Assembly (NCBI GenBank): GCA_016213735.1
Contig: JACQZU010000025.1
Location: 1-55,240, forward strand
Length of the DNA stretch: 55,240 nt
From: Acidobacteriota bacterium
GTDB lineage: Bacteria > Acidobacteriota > Holophagae > Holophagales > Holophagaceae
Direction of reading: 5' to 3'
The notes under the pieces are model-generated. The model was not told the origin of the DNA. It made no database searches and worked only from the letters and a program-made list of their open reading frames with translations. This document shows positions 1 to 5,681 of the stretch, one piece after another. Each line of letters begins with the position of its first letter. The first letter of the stretch is position 1. The position numbers were made by a program, and so were the translations under genes.

Positions 1-1
1 T

Positions 2-124
2 CGTGAGTTTGGTTGGTTTACAGGAATCGTTGTTATCAATCATGATAACGGTATTTTTAAATTTCGTTGCTATAATGCAACTAACGTTGCCAAACACCTT
101 TCTAGTTTGCTTGGATTAGCCTAA
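2..124 (+). CDS. Cassette gene 0, 3' end only, unknown function
   Basis: The frame is open from the window edge and encodes 40 residues ending HLSSLLGLA. The stop TAA lies inside the R'' box (GCCTAAC) of the first attC. The visible part is a compact mixed sequence with FTGIVVINHDNG and FKFRCYNATN, without a membrane segment. No family is recognised. Continuity with the attC and AT-rich codon use match the other cassette genes, so it is probably a true coding end. Confidence 0.6.
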   Translation, partial: REFGWFTGIVVINHDNGIFKFRCYNATNVAKHLSSLLGLA

Positions 125-242
125 CCAGGCGTTCAACCCGGACCCAGCCGCTACCATCAACCATGCTCTTTCTTCCTCAATCCTCCCCGTCTCTGTTCCG
201 CGCCCTGCCAGCGGCTGGGCCGGTTAACTTCCATCGTTAGGC
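119..242 (+). repeat. attC site 1 (124 bp)
   Basis: R'' is GCCTAAC (119-125) and R' is GTTAGGC (236-242). The inner arms are GTTCAACCCGGACCCAGCCG and GCGGCTGGGCCGGTTAAC. The centre contains CATGCTCTTTC and CCGTCTCTGTTCCGCG, which marks the 124-bp subfamily. Recombination is expected between G236 and T237. Confidence 0.95.
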
Positions 243-252
243 GTCACTCCAA

Positions 253-600
253 ATGCTCCGAATTTCTAGTCTGAGCGATTTCCTCCTGCTGACTGCCATT
301 GCTATTCCCTTGTCCTGTTTCACCATTTTCAATCTTTATCGTGGCCGGGTACTCGTTCGTGGGGGTTGGGCCTTCCGTAAAACAGATCCTTCGCTATTTT
401 GGCTAGGTACAGTGGTTTTCTGTTTGGCTTCTGTTTACTTCATCATTCAGGCCGCAGTAGGTCTTTTTCAGTTGGGCCGCCTAACCGGGCGCTCAACTCG
501 GACCCAGCCGCAAGCGTCTTCCGTTCTCTTTCATGGGCCGTCTTTCTCGGCTCTGTTCATGGCCCGGCCTGCGGCTGGGCCGGTTAGCTTCCATCGTTAG
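253..600 (+). CDS. Cassette gene 1, small membrane protein with attC-encoded tail
   Basis: The frame gives 115 residues. The N-terminal three quarters hold two hydrophobic segments (about residues 8-28 and 48-70) separated by a basic loop (LYRGRVLVRGGW), so an inner-membrane location is likely. There is no stop before the attC. Translation runs through nearly the whole site, and residues from about 77 onward (GRSTRTQPQ to PVSFHR) are encoded by attC 2; the stop is the TAG of its R' box. The natural gene may have lost its own stop when the cassette formed. Function is unknown. The start is ATG 253, 11 nt after the AGG of the preceding R' box. Confidence 0.65.
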   Translation: MLRISSLSDFLLLTAIAIPLSCFTIFNLYRGRVLVRGGWAFRKTDPSLFWLGTVVFCLASVYFIIQAAVGLFQLGRLTGRSTRTQPQASSVLFHGPSFSALFMARPAAGPVSFHR

Positions 601-602
601 GT
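480..602 (+). repeat. attC site 2 (123 bp)
   Basis: R'' is CCCTAAC (480-486) and R' is GTTAGGT (596-602). The arms are CTCAACTCGGACCCAGCCGC and GCGGCTGGGCCGGTTAGC. It overlaps the 3' part of the preceding cassette gene. R' ends in GGT, and the R'' of the next cassette (ACCTAAC) is its exact complement. Confidence 0.95.
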
Positions 603-656
603 GGCCCTCTTCTCACCAAAATTCCAATTCAATGTTTCGTTTTTCGCGAGGATGAA

Positions 657-1160
657 ATGCTTGATCGAGGAATTGGGATTGCAGGTTTGGCACTCGCTCT
701 TATTTTTGGGATCTTGCAGTATTTTCTCCCTCAGCTTCCGCGTTGGGCTTCAGTAACCGGAATTCTAGTTGGGATATTCCTGCTTGGACTCTCCATTGGG
801 TTGATTGTGTCTAGTCGCCGGGCCGATAAAGCAAAGGCCGCAGCAACTGCGCATCTGCGACTTCACGTATTTAGCGACAATCGACTTCCAGATCGTCTTG
901 CTTCGGAAAATATTTTCAGATGGTATTTCCTAAAAAGTGCGATGGTAGTCGTTTCGCCAGTCGGGAAACAACATGTGGCGTCAATCTCAACACTATTCAT
1001 TACCTTTGATCCAGAGGTACAAATCTCAACACTTCAGGTCCGTTCTCCTGATATTCAGTTACCGACACATGAGGTGAAAGAATTTAATCAACGCTTCGCG
1101 ATCATAGTGTTTTCTGGTGATATTCCAGAAGGTACGCTAGAAATTAGCGTTATTTCTTAA
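657..1160 (+). CDS. Cassette gene 2, membrane-anchored protein of unknown function
   Basis: The product is 167 residues. Two hydrophobic helices (about 6-24 and 33-52) are followed by a basic stop-transfer stretch SSRRADKAKA. The soluble C-terminal domain of about 110 residues is rich in alternating hydrophobic and polar residues (HLRLHVFSD, FITFDPEVQ, FAIIVFSGD), suggesting a beta-rich fold. The usual topology would leave this domain in the cytoplasm. No family is recognised. ATG 657 lies 54 nt after the R' box, with GAGGATGAA just upstream as a plausible ribosome-binding site. The gene has its own TAA stop, 33 nt before the attC. Confidence 0.8.
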   Translation: MLDRGIGIAGLALALIFGILQYFLPQLPRWASVTGILVGIFLLGLSIGLIVSSRRADKAKAAATAHLRLHVFSDNRLPDRLASENIFRWYFLKSAMVVVSPVGKQHVASISTLFITFDPEVQISTLQVRSPDIQLPTHEVKEFNQRFAIIVFSGDIPEGTLEISVIS

Positions 1161-1193
1161 CGTTTTTTAAAAAAGCATCTTCTTCCCAACGCC

Positions 1194-1317
1194 ACCTAAC
1201 CACGCGCTCAACTCGGACCCAGCCGCTACGGTCAACCATGCCCTCTCTTGTTCCTGTTTCCTCGTCTCTGTTCATCGTCCGGCCTGCGGCTGGGCCGGTT
1301 AGCTTTGTCCGTTAGGC
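1194..1317 (+). repeat. attC site 3 (124 bp)
   Basis: R'' is ACCTAAC (1194-1200) and R' is GTTAGGC (1311-1317). Arms are CTCAACTCGGACCCAGCCGC and GCGGCTGGGCCGGTTAGC. R'' plus its preceding GCC is complementary for ten bases to the left boundary of its own cassette (GTTAGGTGGC at 596-605). Confidence 0.95.
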
Positions 1318-1333
1318 TCCCAATGGTTACCCA

Positions 1334-1654
1334 ATGCGATGTCATTTGATTCCTCTAATCACCAACACCATTATTGCAATAATGTTTCTTCCACTTATTT
1401 TTAAAAAAATTCCTCCACACTCATCATATGGAATTAAAACAAAATCCACACTTGCTGACAGGAATTTTTGGTATATTGCGAATGCCTACGCTGGCAAATC
1501 GGTTTTACTTGCTTCCGTTTCAAGCTCTCTTTTGTTATTTCTAACCCCATTTTGTCCAATTGGTTATTATAAACAACTTGTGTTGATTTTTTATTTCTTC
1601 CCATATGTTTTTGCTCTATTCTTTATTTTTCGTTTTTTCCGTATTCATGCCTAA
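1334..1654 (+). CDS. Cassette gene 3, SdpI-like membrane protein
   Basis: The product is 106 residues with about three hydrophobic segments (near residues 6-24, 56-73 and 82-101). The stretch GIKTKSTLADRNFW at 33-46 followed by NAYAGK resembles the SdpI/YhfL family signature (GIRT-x-x-TL then W and a small N/R-x-x-G motif) between the first two helices. In Bacillus SdpI is an immunity and signalling membrane protein; whether this cassette product protects against a toxin is only inference. The stop TAA is part of the R'' box of attC 4. The start ATG 1334 is 17 nt from the upstream AGG. Codon use is very AT-rich. Confidence 0.75.
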   Translation: MRCHLIPLITNTIIAIMFLPLIFKKIPPHSSYGIKTKSTLADRNFWYIANAYAGKSVLLASVSSSLLLFLTPFCPIGYYKQLVLIFYFFPYVFALFFIFRFFRIHA

Positions 1655-1772
1655 CCCAGCGTTCAACTCGGACCCAGCCGCTTCCATCAACCATGCTCTT
1701 TCTAGTTCGTGTCTTCTCGTCTCTGTTCCGCGTCCGGCCTGCGGCTGGGCCGGTTAACTTCCATCGTTAGGC
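1649..1772 (+). repeat. attC site 4 (124 bp)
   Basis: R'' is GCCTAAC (1649-1655) and R' is GTTAGGC (1766-1772). Arms are GTTCAACTCGGACCCAGCCG and GCGGCTGGGCCGGTTAAC. The TAA inside R'' terminates the preceding gene. Confidence 0.95.
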
Positions 1773-1776
1773 GCCA

Positions 1777-2118
1777 ATGGAATTCTCAACCTACCCCTTT
1801 CGAGCCTACATCAAGCTCTGGCAGGAGCAGCGCTTGCGCCCCGAACATGTCAACGAACCAATAACCCAATTCTACATTTACCGGGTTTTCACAGCATTAT
1901 TTTGCACTTTTCTTTATATTGCCTTCCAGGTCGGAATTCCAATGTTTATAGTTTTAATAGATCGTACTTGGCCTAGCTTATCATGGATTTCTTTAAGTTT
2001 TATTATGATTTTCCTCATTACCATTGGTTTTGTACTAGGTTTATACGCTTGTAAATTGCTAGATTATTCAGTTCTAAAATTCGAACTTAGAAACACCTTC
2101 CCCACCTCACGCGCCTAA
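1777..2118 (+). CDS. Cassette gene 4, small membrane protein, unknown
   Basis: The product is 113 residues. A polar N-terminus of about 30 residues (FRAYIKLWQEQRLRPEHV) precedes two long hydrophobic segments (roughly 37-60 and 67-91), then a short charged tail. It is probably an inner-membrane protein; no family is recognised. ATG 1777 lies only five nt beyond the AGG of the R' box, so R' itself probably serves as the Shine-Dalgarno core. The stop TAA is supplied by R'' of attC 5, so the gene fills its cassette almost completely. Confidence 0.75.
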   Translation: MEFSTYPFRAYIKLWQEQRLRPEHVNEPITQFYIYRVFTALFCTFLYIAFQVGIPMFIVLIDRTWPSLSWISLSFIMIFLITIGFVLGLYACKLLDYSVLKFELRNTFPTSRA

Positions 2119-2236
2119 CCCAGCGTTCAACCCGGACCCAGCCGCAACGATCCTCCATGCTCTCTCTTCTCCCTGCTTCCCCGTCTCTGTTCCGCGTCCG
2201 GCCTGCGGCTGGGCCGGTTAACTTCCATCGTTAGGC
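2113..2236 (+). repeat. attC site 5 (124 bp)
   Basis: R'' is GCCTAAC (2113-2119) and R' is GTTAGGC (2230-2236). Arms are GTTCAACCCGGACCCAGCCG and GCGGCTGGGCCGGTTAAC. With the preceding GC, R'' is complementary for nine bases to the left boundary of its cassette (GTTAGGCGC). Confidence 0.95.
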
Positions 2237-2269
2237 CGTCCGCAATCACTCAATTCAGGAGCCGATCCA

Positions 2270-2953
2270 ATGCAGGCACGAACATGGACGCGGGTCTTCC
2301 GCATTGTGTGGCGGATCAATGGTATTGCGCTGCTTGTTTTACTTGTTCTGGCCATCCTTGGAATTTCAAGCTCTCTACTTTCTGGTCTATTCCGAAATTC
2401 GCGCCCTAATGCTTTGAACCAAGCAAATCTAGCTCCTCCCGTGGAGGGCAAACCTGAACTACGATTGGGGTCCTTCGAACGCGTCCACGCCACGTCGGTA
2501 CTTCGGGCGGACCTCCGGTCACCCGACAAGGATTCCTTCAGTAGTTACAAAGGTGGTAGCTCGACTTCCCACAACGTCTTGTTCATTGATACCAATGATG
2601 GGAAATCGTGGTGGCTTCTACCAAATTCCGATCTAGTGATTCGCTCGGAGCAAACGGTTTCCCTACCCGGCGAAGGCATCGATAAGCCGCTTGCCAAAAT
2701 TTTCCACCTCGTAAACGAGGAAGACATCAAATCATCCTCATTGGTCTTAGCCGATTTGAAGGGGCTCAAACAGACCACAATTTCCACAGGTGAAATACGG
2801 CTAGATGAAGTCGTTGCCTTTAGCGGTAATGATGCAAAAGTGATCTACCACGACGCGAATGGGTATCACATCATCACGGTGAACCCTTCGGACGTCACAA
2901 AGGTCCGTGAAAGCCCTATATCATTCAAATTCCCACCAAGAAAACAACGGTGA
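2270..2953 (+). CDS. Cassette gene 5, single-pass membrane-anchored protein
   Basis: The 227-residue product is the largest in the array. A basic N-terminus (MQARTWTRVFRIVWR) is followed by one hydrophobic helix (about 18-40) and a soluble domain of about 180 residues, probably extracytoplasmic. That domain contains strand-like stretches such as NVLFIDTNDGKSWWLLP and GYHIITVNPSDV, which suggest a beta-rich fold. No catalytic motif or known family is recognised. The gene has its own TGA stop, four nt before the attC. Base composition is closer to balanced than in its neighbours, so the donor may differ. Confidence 0.8.
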   Translation: MQARTWTRVFRIVWRINGIALLVLLVLAILGISSSLLSGLFRNSRPNALNQANLAPPVEGKPELRLGSFERVHATSVLRADLRSPDKDSFSSYKGGSSTSHNVLFIDTNDGKSWWLLPNSDLVIRSEQTVSLPGEGIDKPLAKIFHLVNEEDIKSSSLVLADLKGLKQTTISTGEIRLDEVVAFSGNDAKVIYHDANGYHIITVNPSDVTKVRESPISFKFPPRKQR

Positions 2954-2957
2954 GTCG

Positions 2958-3081
2958 GCCTAACCTGGCGCTCAACTCGGACCCAGCCTGCACCGTCAAT
3001 GTTCCCCTCTCATCCTCATCCATCCTCGGCTCCGCTCAGCATGCGTTCGCAGGCTGGGCCGGTTAGCTTGGGTCGTTAGGC
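2958..3081 (+). repeat. attC site 6 (124 bp)
   Basis: R'' is GCCTAAC (2958-2964) and R' is GTTAGGC (3075-3081). The left arm ends CAGCCTGC and the right begins GCAGGCTGGGCC, so both halves carry the same change relative to the other sites. This compensatory change keeps the pairing. Confidence 0.95.
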
Positions 3082-3088
3082 CGACCCG

Positions 3089-3274
3089 ATGAACGAATTT
3101 CAATGCTGTTTCTGTGGCGAGACAATTCAAGGGCTGCCCTCGTTGTCTATCACACTGCAGTCGCTCGATGACCAGGCGCAGCAACTGTGGGCACACGAGG
3201 ATTGTCTTCGGAGTAAGCTCCACCGTTCAGTACCATTCCTTCCTCCCAGCGAATTCAACAAACCCCATCACTAA
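3089..3274 (+). CDS. Cassette gene 6, small cysteine-rich protein
   Basis: The product is 61 residues with no membrane segment. It has an N-terminal CxxC (CCFCGETI, residues 6-13) and a later HEDC motif near residue 39, so a CxxC...HxxC zinc-binding arrangement is plausible. The rest is unremarkable. ATG 3089 is eight nt after the AGG of R', suitable for ribosome binding. The TAA stop is 26 nt before attC 7. Short length leaves some doubt, but position, frame and codon use fit a cassette gene. Confidence 0.65.
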   Translation: MNEFQCCFCGETIQGLPSLSITLQSLDDQAQQLWAHEDCLRSKLHRSVPFLPPSEFNKPHH

Positions 3275-3300
3275 GCAAGTCAACTTCTTTCCTCCGCGCG

Positions 3301-3426
3301 CCCTAACCCAGCGCTCAACTCGGACCCAGCCGCTACGGTCTTCCAAACTCCCGTGATCGCTTCAGATTTCCCGTCCACCACCACCGTCCGGCCTGCGGCT
3401 GGGCCGGTTAGCTTCCATCGTTAGGC
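3301..3426 (+). repeat. attC site 7 (126 bp)
   Basis: R'' is CCCTAAC (3301-3307) and R' is GTTAGGC (3420-3426). Arms are CTCAACTCGGACCCAGCCGC and GCGGCTGGGCCGGTTAGC. The centre contains CTTCAGATTTCCCGTCC, which marks the 126-bp subfamily. Confidence 0.95.
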
Positions 3427-3432
3427 GGCTTC

Positions 3433-3822
3433 ATGAGGAACATTTCACGTTTCATTATTCCAATCGTTGCGTTACTGCTTGGCCTTATTTCCGGCATTGG
3501 CCTCACTGCTTGGCGTGCCAGCAAATTGATTAATGAAATTTTCGAAATGCACAGTGGGAATAGTGCCATGGAAAAACTCAAGCTGCTTCAACAACTTCGT
3601 TCAAACAATAATCAACAAGCCATAGATGATCAGGAACGTATTCTAGCGGAAGAGTTAAAGTATTTAGTTAGCCAACTCCAAGCCGGGAAGGGGGGCGAAT
3701 CAATTCGGACTACATTTCAAAGGGTCCAGGCCTATCAAAATCAATATCCTACTGCGTTCCACTCTGGCAATTTGGGTAATGAACTCGAACAAACCCTCTC
3801 ATTTGTCAACAAACAAAAATGA
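3433..3822 (+). CDS. Cassette gene 7, membrane-anchored helical protein
   Basis: The product is 129 residues. A signal-anchor helix (about 7-27, with a glycine-rich LLLGLISGIGLTAW) is followed by a polar, largely helical region rich in Q, E, K and L (MEKLKLLQQLRSNNNQQA, DQERILAEELKYLV). A short coiled coil or helical hairpin is likely. No family is recognised; it resembles small anchored helical proteins of unknown role. ATG 3433 follows the R' AGG by seven nt. The TGA stop lies ten nt before attC 8. Confidence 0.75.
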   Translation: MRNISRFIIPIVALLLGLISGIGLTAWRASKLINEIFEMHSGNSAMEKLKLLQQLRSNNNQQAIDDQERILAEELKYLVSQLQAGKGGESIRTTFQRVQAYQNQYPTAFHSGNLGNELEQTLSFVNKQK

Positions 3823-3832
3823 CCTCCCCGCT

Positions 3833-3958
3833 GCCTAACCCTGCGCTCAACTCGGACCCAGCCGCTACTATCTTCTAATCTCCTATGAACTCTTCAGATT
3901 TCTCGTCCCCAACCACCGTCCGGCCTGCGGCTGGGCCGGTTAGCTTCAATCGTTAGGT
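3833..3958 (+). repeat. attC site 8 (126 bp)
   Basis: R'' is GCCTAAC (3833-3839) and R' is GTTAGGT (3952-3958). The centre has CTTCAGATTTCTCGTCCCC, the 126-bp subfamily. R' ends in GGT, matched by ACCTAAC in the next cassette. Confidence 0.95.
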
Positions 3959-3962
3959 GTCT

Positions 3963-4406
3963 ATGCGAGCTTCCATTCCAGCGTTTCTGGTGACTGTTCA
4001 AATTGTCGGGGTACTTGGGGCTCAACAGCCTGCTTCTCCTACATCATTTATTTTTATCCCACCTACGCTAAAAACATTTCCGCCAAAATTTAAATCAAAG
4101 ACCTTAATAATAATCCGACCTGAAGATGGTTTGTTAGAAATTAAAATGACTGTCAATCCTGATGGATCAAAAAATAATTACGAATGGATTCACTGTCCAC
4201 CAAAATTTAGGCCCGCCCTTAAACAATGGATTGAGGCTGTTGAATTCAATCAATGCACTATCAACGGAATGCCACAGTTATTTTCTGTTTATTCTAAATT
4301 TTCTTTCCTACCTTGTTCTAATCGATTACATGTTCTATTTAAATTTCCCCAAGATCCACAAAAGGCTTCAACACAACCCTTATGGTATGAAATCCCTTTC
4401 GAATAA
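3963..4406 (+). CDS. Cassette gene 8, exported protein, possibly TonB-C-like
   Basis: The product is 147 residues with a signal peptide (residues 1-20, ending VLGAQQ). The mature part contains VNPDGSKNNYEWIHCPPKF, then RPALKQWIEAVEF, NGMPQLF and SKFSF. This order (dGs, a turn, a helix, nGxP, terminal strand) resembles the TonB C-terminal fold seen in many exported proteins, but there is no proline-rich spacer, so the assignment is tentative. ATG 3963 is preferred over GTG 3957 because it leaves a normal signal peptide and lies five nt after the R' AGG. The TAA stop is 14 nt before the attC. Confidence 0.7.
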   Translation: MRASIPAFLVTVQIVGVLGAQQPASPTSFIFIPPTLKTFPPKFKSKTLIIIRPEDGLLEIKMTVNPDGSKNNYEWIHCPPKFRPALKQWIEAVEFNQCTINGMPQLFSVYSKFSFLPCSNRLHVLFKFPQDPQKASTQPLWYEIPFE

Positions 4407-4420
4407 ATCCTGTCTGGCCC

Positions 4421-4546
4421 ACCTAACCAGGCGTTCAACTCGGACCCAGCCGCTACCATCAGGTAGAATCCCTTGAGCACTCCAGATTTCTCGTCCCCTC
4501 TCATCGTCCGGTTTGCGGCTGGGCCGGTTAACTTGGTTCGTTAGGG
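4421..4546 (+). repeat. attC site 9 (126 bp)
   Basis: R'' is ACCTAAC (4421-4427). R' is GTTAGGG (4540-4546), which deviates from the consensus in its last base. The centre has CCAGATTTCTCGTCCCC (126-bp subfamily), and the right arm begins TTTGCGGCTGGGCC. The next cassette's R'' is CCCTAAC, the exact complement of GTTAGGG. Confidence 0.9.
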
Positions 4547-4569
4547 CTCTCACCACTTCGTAGGAATAA

Positions 4570-4986
4570 ATGGCCATTCACAGCATCATCTTCGCGGTTT
4601 CAGGTTGTGTTGGGCTAGTGCTTTGCCACTTTTTGCTTTACAGGAAATCCCGTTTATTCCGGCTTTTCTCAGAAAACCCAGCAAGGCCTGTTTCCAACCG
4701 AGCAGATTGGTTCACCACAGGAAGGCTTCACATCGGCTTCCTCGACTGGTTTCACTTCTTTCTGATCGCCATTGATGATGAGCATTTGCACCTGCTCTTC
4801 TACGCTCCCCAACGGTTCTATCTGCGGCCTGGGCGTGCTTCGGTTCCACTCGGGCACCTTAAACTCCAGCCTGTGATCGCCCAAGCTGGTGAACGGGCAC
4901 ATGTCCTTGATCAAGCCTCTAACCTCGATTTCATGGTTTTTGGGGCACCAGGAAAGGCCCTACAAGCCAGACTGTCGCCGCCCTAA
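4570..4986 (+). CDS. Cassette gene 9, protein with N-terminal membrane anchor
   Basis: The product is 138 residues. One hydrophobic helix (about 5-24) is followed by a basic patch (YRKSRLFRLF). The soluble part is aromatic- and histidine-rich, with a second moderately hydrophobic stretch LDWFHFFLIAI. No family is recognised. The final residues read into the R'' box of attC 10, whose TAA is the stop. ATG 4570 lies 24 nt past the R' box. Composition is nearer to balanced than in most other cassettes. Confidence 0.65.
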   Translation: MAIHSIIFAVSGCVGLVLCHFLLYRKSRLFRLFSENPARPVSNRADWFTTGRLHIGFLDWFHFFLIAIDDEHLHLLFYAPQRFYLRPGRASVPLGHLKLQPVIAQAGERAHVLDQASNLDFMVFGAPGKALQARLSPP

Positions 4987-5104
4987 CCCAGCGTTCAACT
5001 CGGACCCAGCCGCTACGATCACCCATGCTCTTTCTTGTTCGTGTCTCCCCGTCTCTGTTCGGCCCCCGTTCCGCGGCTGGGCCGGTTAACTTCAAACGTT
5101 AGGC
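4981..5104 (+). repeat. attC site 10 (124 bp)
   Basis: R'' is CCCTAAC (4981-4987) and R' is GTTAGGC (5098-5104). Arms are GTTCAACTCGGACCCAGCCG and CGCGGCTGGGCCGGTTAAC. The centre has CATGCTCTTTC and CCGTCTCTGTTC, the 124-bp subfamily. Confidence 0.95.
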
Positions 5105-5107
5105 GTC

Positions 5108-5428
5108 ATGCGTCGTCCGTTGCTCATTTCCTTAGGTTTGGCCGCGGCATCCTTGCTCGCGGCTGGTATTTCGTCGCACTTGGGTCTCCGATTCTGGTGG
5201 ATATTTCTCATTTTCCCTTTTGGGCTATTTTCGATTTTCATCAATAGCTGGCTATTAAGGTTTGAAGATGGACTTCCTGGCGGCATTGATAATCCCGATG
5301 GCTTACACACACCGGATCATGTCGTCAGAGCAAGCAAGATAGGCCGGGGGATCTCCATTGCCCTTATTGTAATTTCATTCGCCTTCATATTCGTTGCTTT
5401 CGGTTACTTAATCATTCAAAATCATTGA
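5108..5428 (+). CDS. Cassette gene 10, small membrane protein, unknown
   Basis: The product is 106 residues. A hydrophobic N-terminal region (about 4-23 and 28-48) is followed by an acidic loop LRFEDGLPGGIDNPDG and a C-terminal helix (about 79-102, ISIALIVISFAFIFVAFGYL). About three membrane passes are likely. No family is recognised. ATG 5108 is four nt after the AGG of R'. The TGA stop lies nine nt before the last attC. Confidence 0.75.
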   Translation: MRRPLLISLGLAAASLLAAGISSHLGLRFWWIFLIFPFGLFSIFINSWLLRFEDGLPGGIDNPDGLHTPDHVVRASKIGRGISIALIVISFAFIFVAFGYLIIQNH

Positions 5429-5437
5429 CTTGTCATC

Positions 5438-5563
5438 GCCTAACCATGCGTTCAACCCGGGCCCAGCCGCAACTATCTCCCAAACCCTCATGATCGCTTC
5501 AGATTTCTCGTCCCTTTCCTTCGCCCGGCTTGCGCCTGGGCCGGTTAACTTTTTCCGTAAGAC
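5438..5563 (+). repeat. attC site 11, degenerate right end (126 bp)
   Basis: R'' is intact (GCCTAAC, 5438-5444) and the inner arms are recognisable (GGGCCCAGCCGC and GCGCCTGGGCCGGTTAAC). The R' position reads GTAAGAC instead of GTTAGGC. The centre contains CTTCAGATTTCTCGTCCC, the 126-bp subfamily. No further attC follows, so this marks the distal end of the array. Confidence 0.85.
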
Positions 5564-5599
5564 GACAAATTTAAATATTCAACGAACCACGAGTCCTGA

Positions 5600-5627
5600 T
5601 TGAATTTAATAAAATAAATAATATAAT
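5600..5627 (+). promoter_or_regulatory. Candidate sigma70 promoter in the AT-rich leader
   Basis: TTGAAT (5600-5605) and TATAAT (5622-5627) are 16 bp apart, about 55 nt before the gene starting at 5682. The leader is extremely AT-rich and carries a 13-bp direct repeat TTTAAATATTCAA at 5570-5582 and 5629-5641. Chance matches are common in such DNA, so this is tentative. Confidence 0.4.
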
Positions 5628-5681
5628 ATTTAAATATTCAAATTCAAATTAAATTTTTTTTAATTAGGTGCACATCAATCT

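Larger units (their letters stand above)
1..5563 (+). mobile_element. Integron gene-cassette array (left part outside window)
   Basis: Eleven attC sites alternate with single short plus-strand genes. Each attC starts with an R'' box of type CCTAAC. It continues with a left arm CAACTCGGACCCAGCCGC, or a close variant, and a variable centre of about 55-60 bp. It ends with the right arm GCGGCTGGGCCGGTTA and an R' box GTTAGGC. The arms are imperfectly complementary, with extra bases on one side, as expected of folded attC substrates. Cassette genes are AT-rich while the flank to the right is strongly GC-rich. No tyrosine recombinase or attI is present. Because genes run left to right with attC downstream, an integrase would lie to the left. 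The integron family is well established; whether this array is still active is unknown. Confidence 0.95.

Noticed and set aside
4289-4577. Short minus-strand open frames across attC 9
   Set aside because: They follow the attC repeat and recur at the same place in other sites; no start signals and no protein-like composition.
1-5563. Considered as an array of toxin-antitoxin modules
   Set aside because: Each cassette has one gene, none with a recognised toxin or antitoxin fold.
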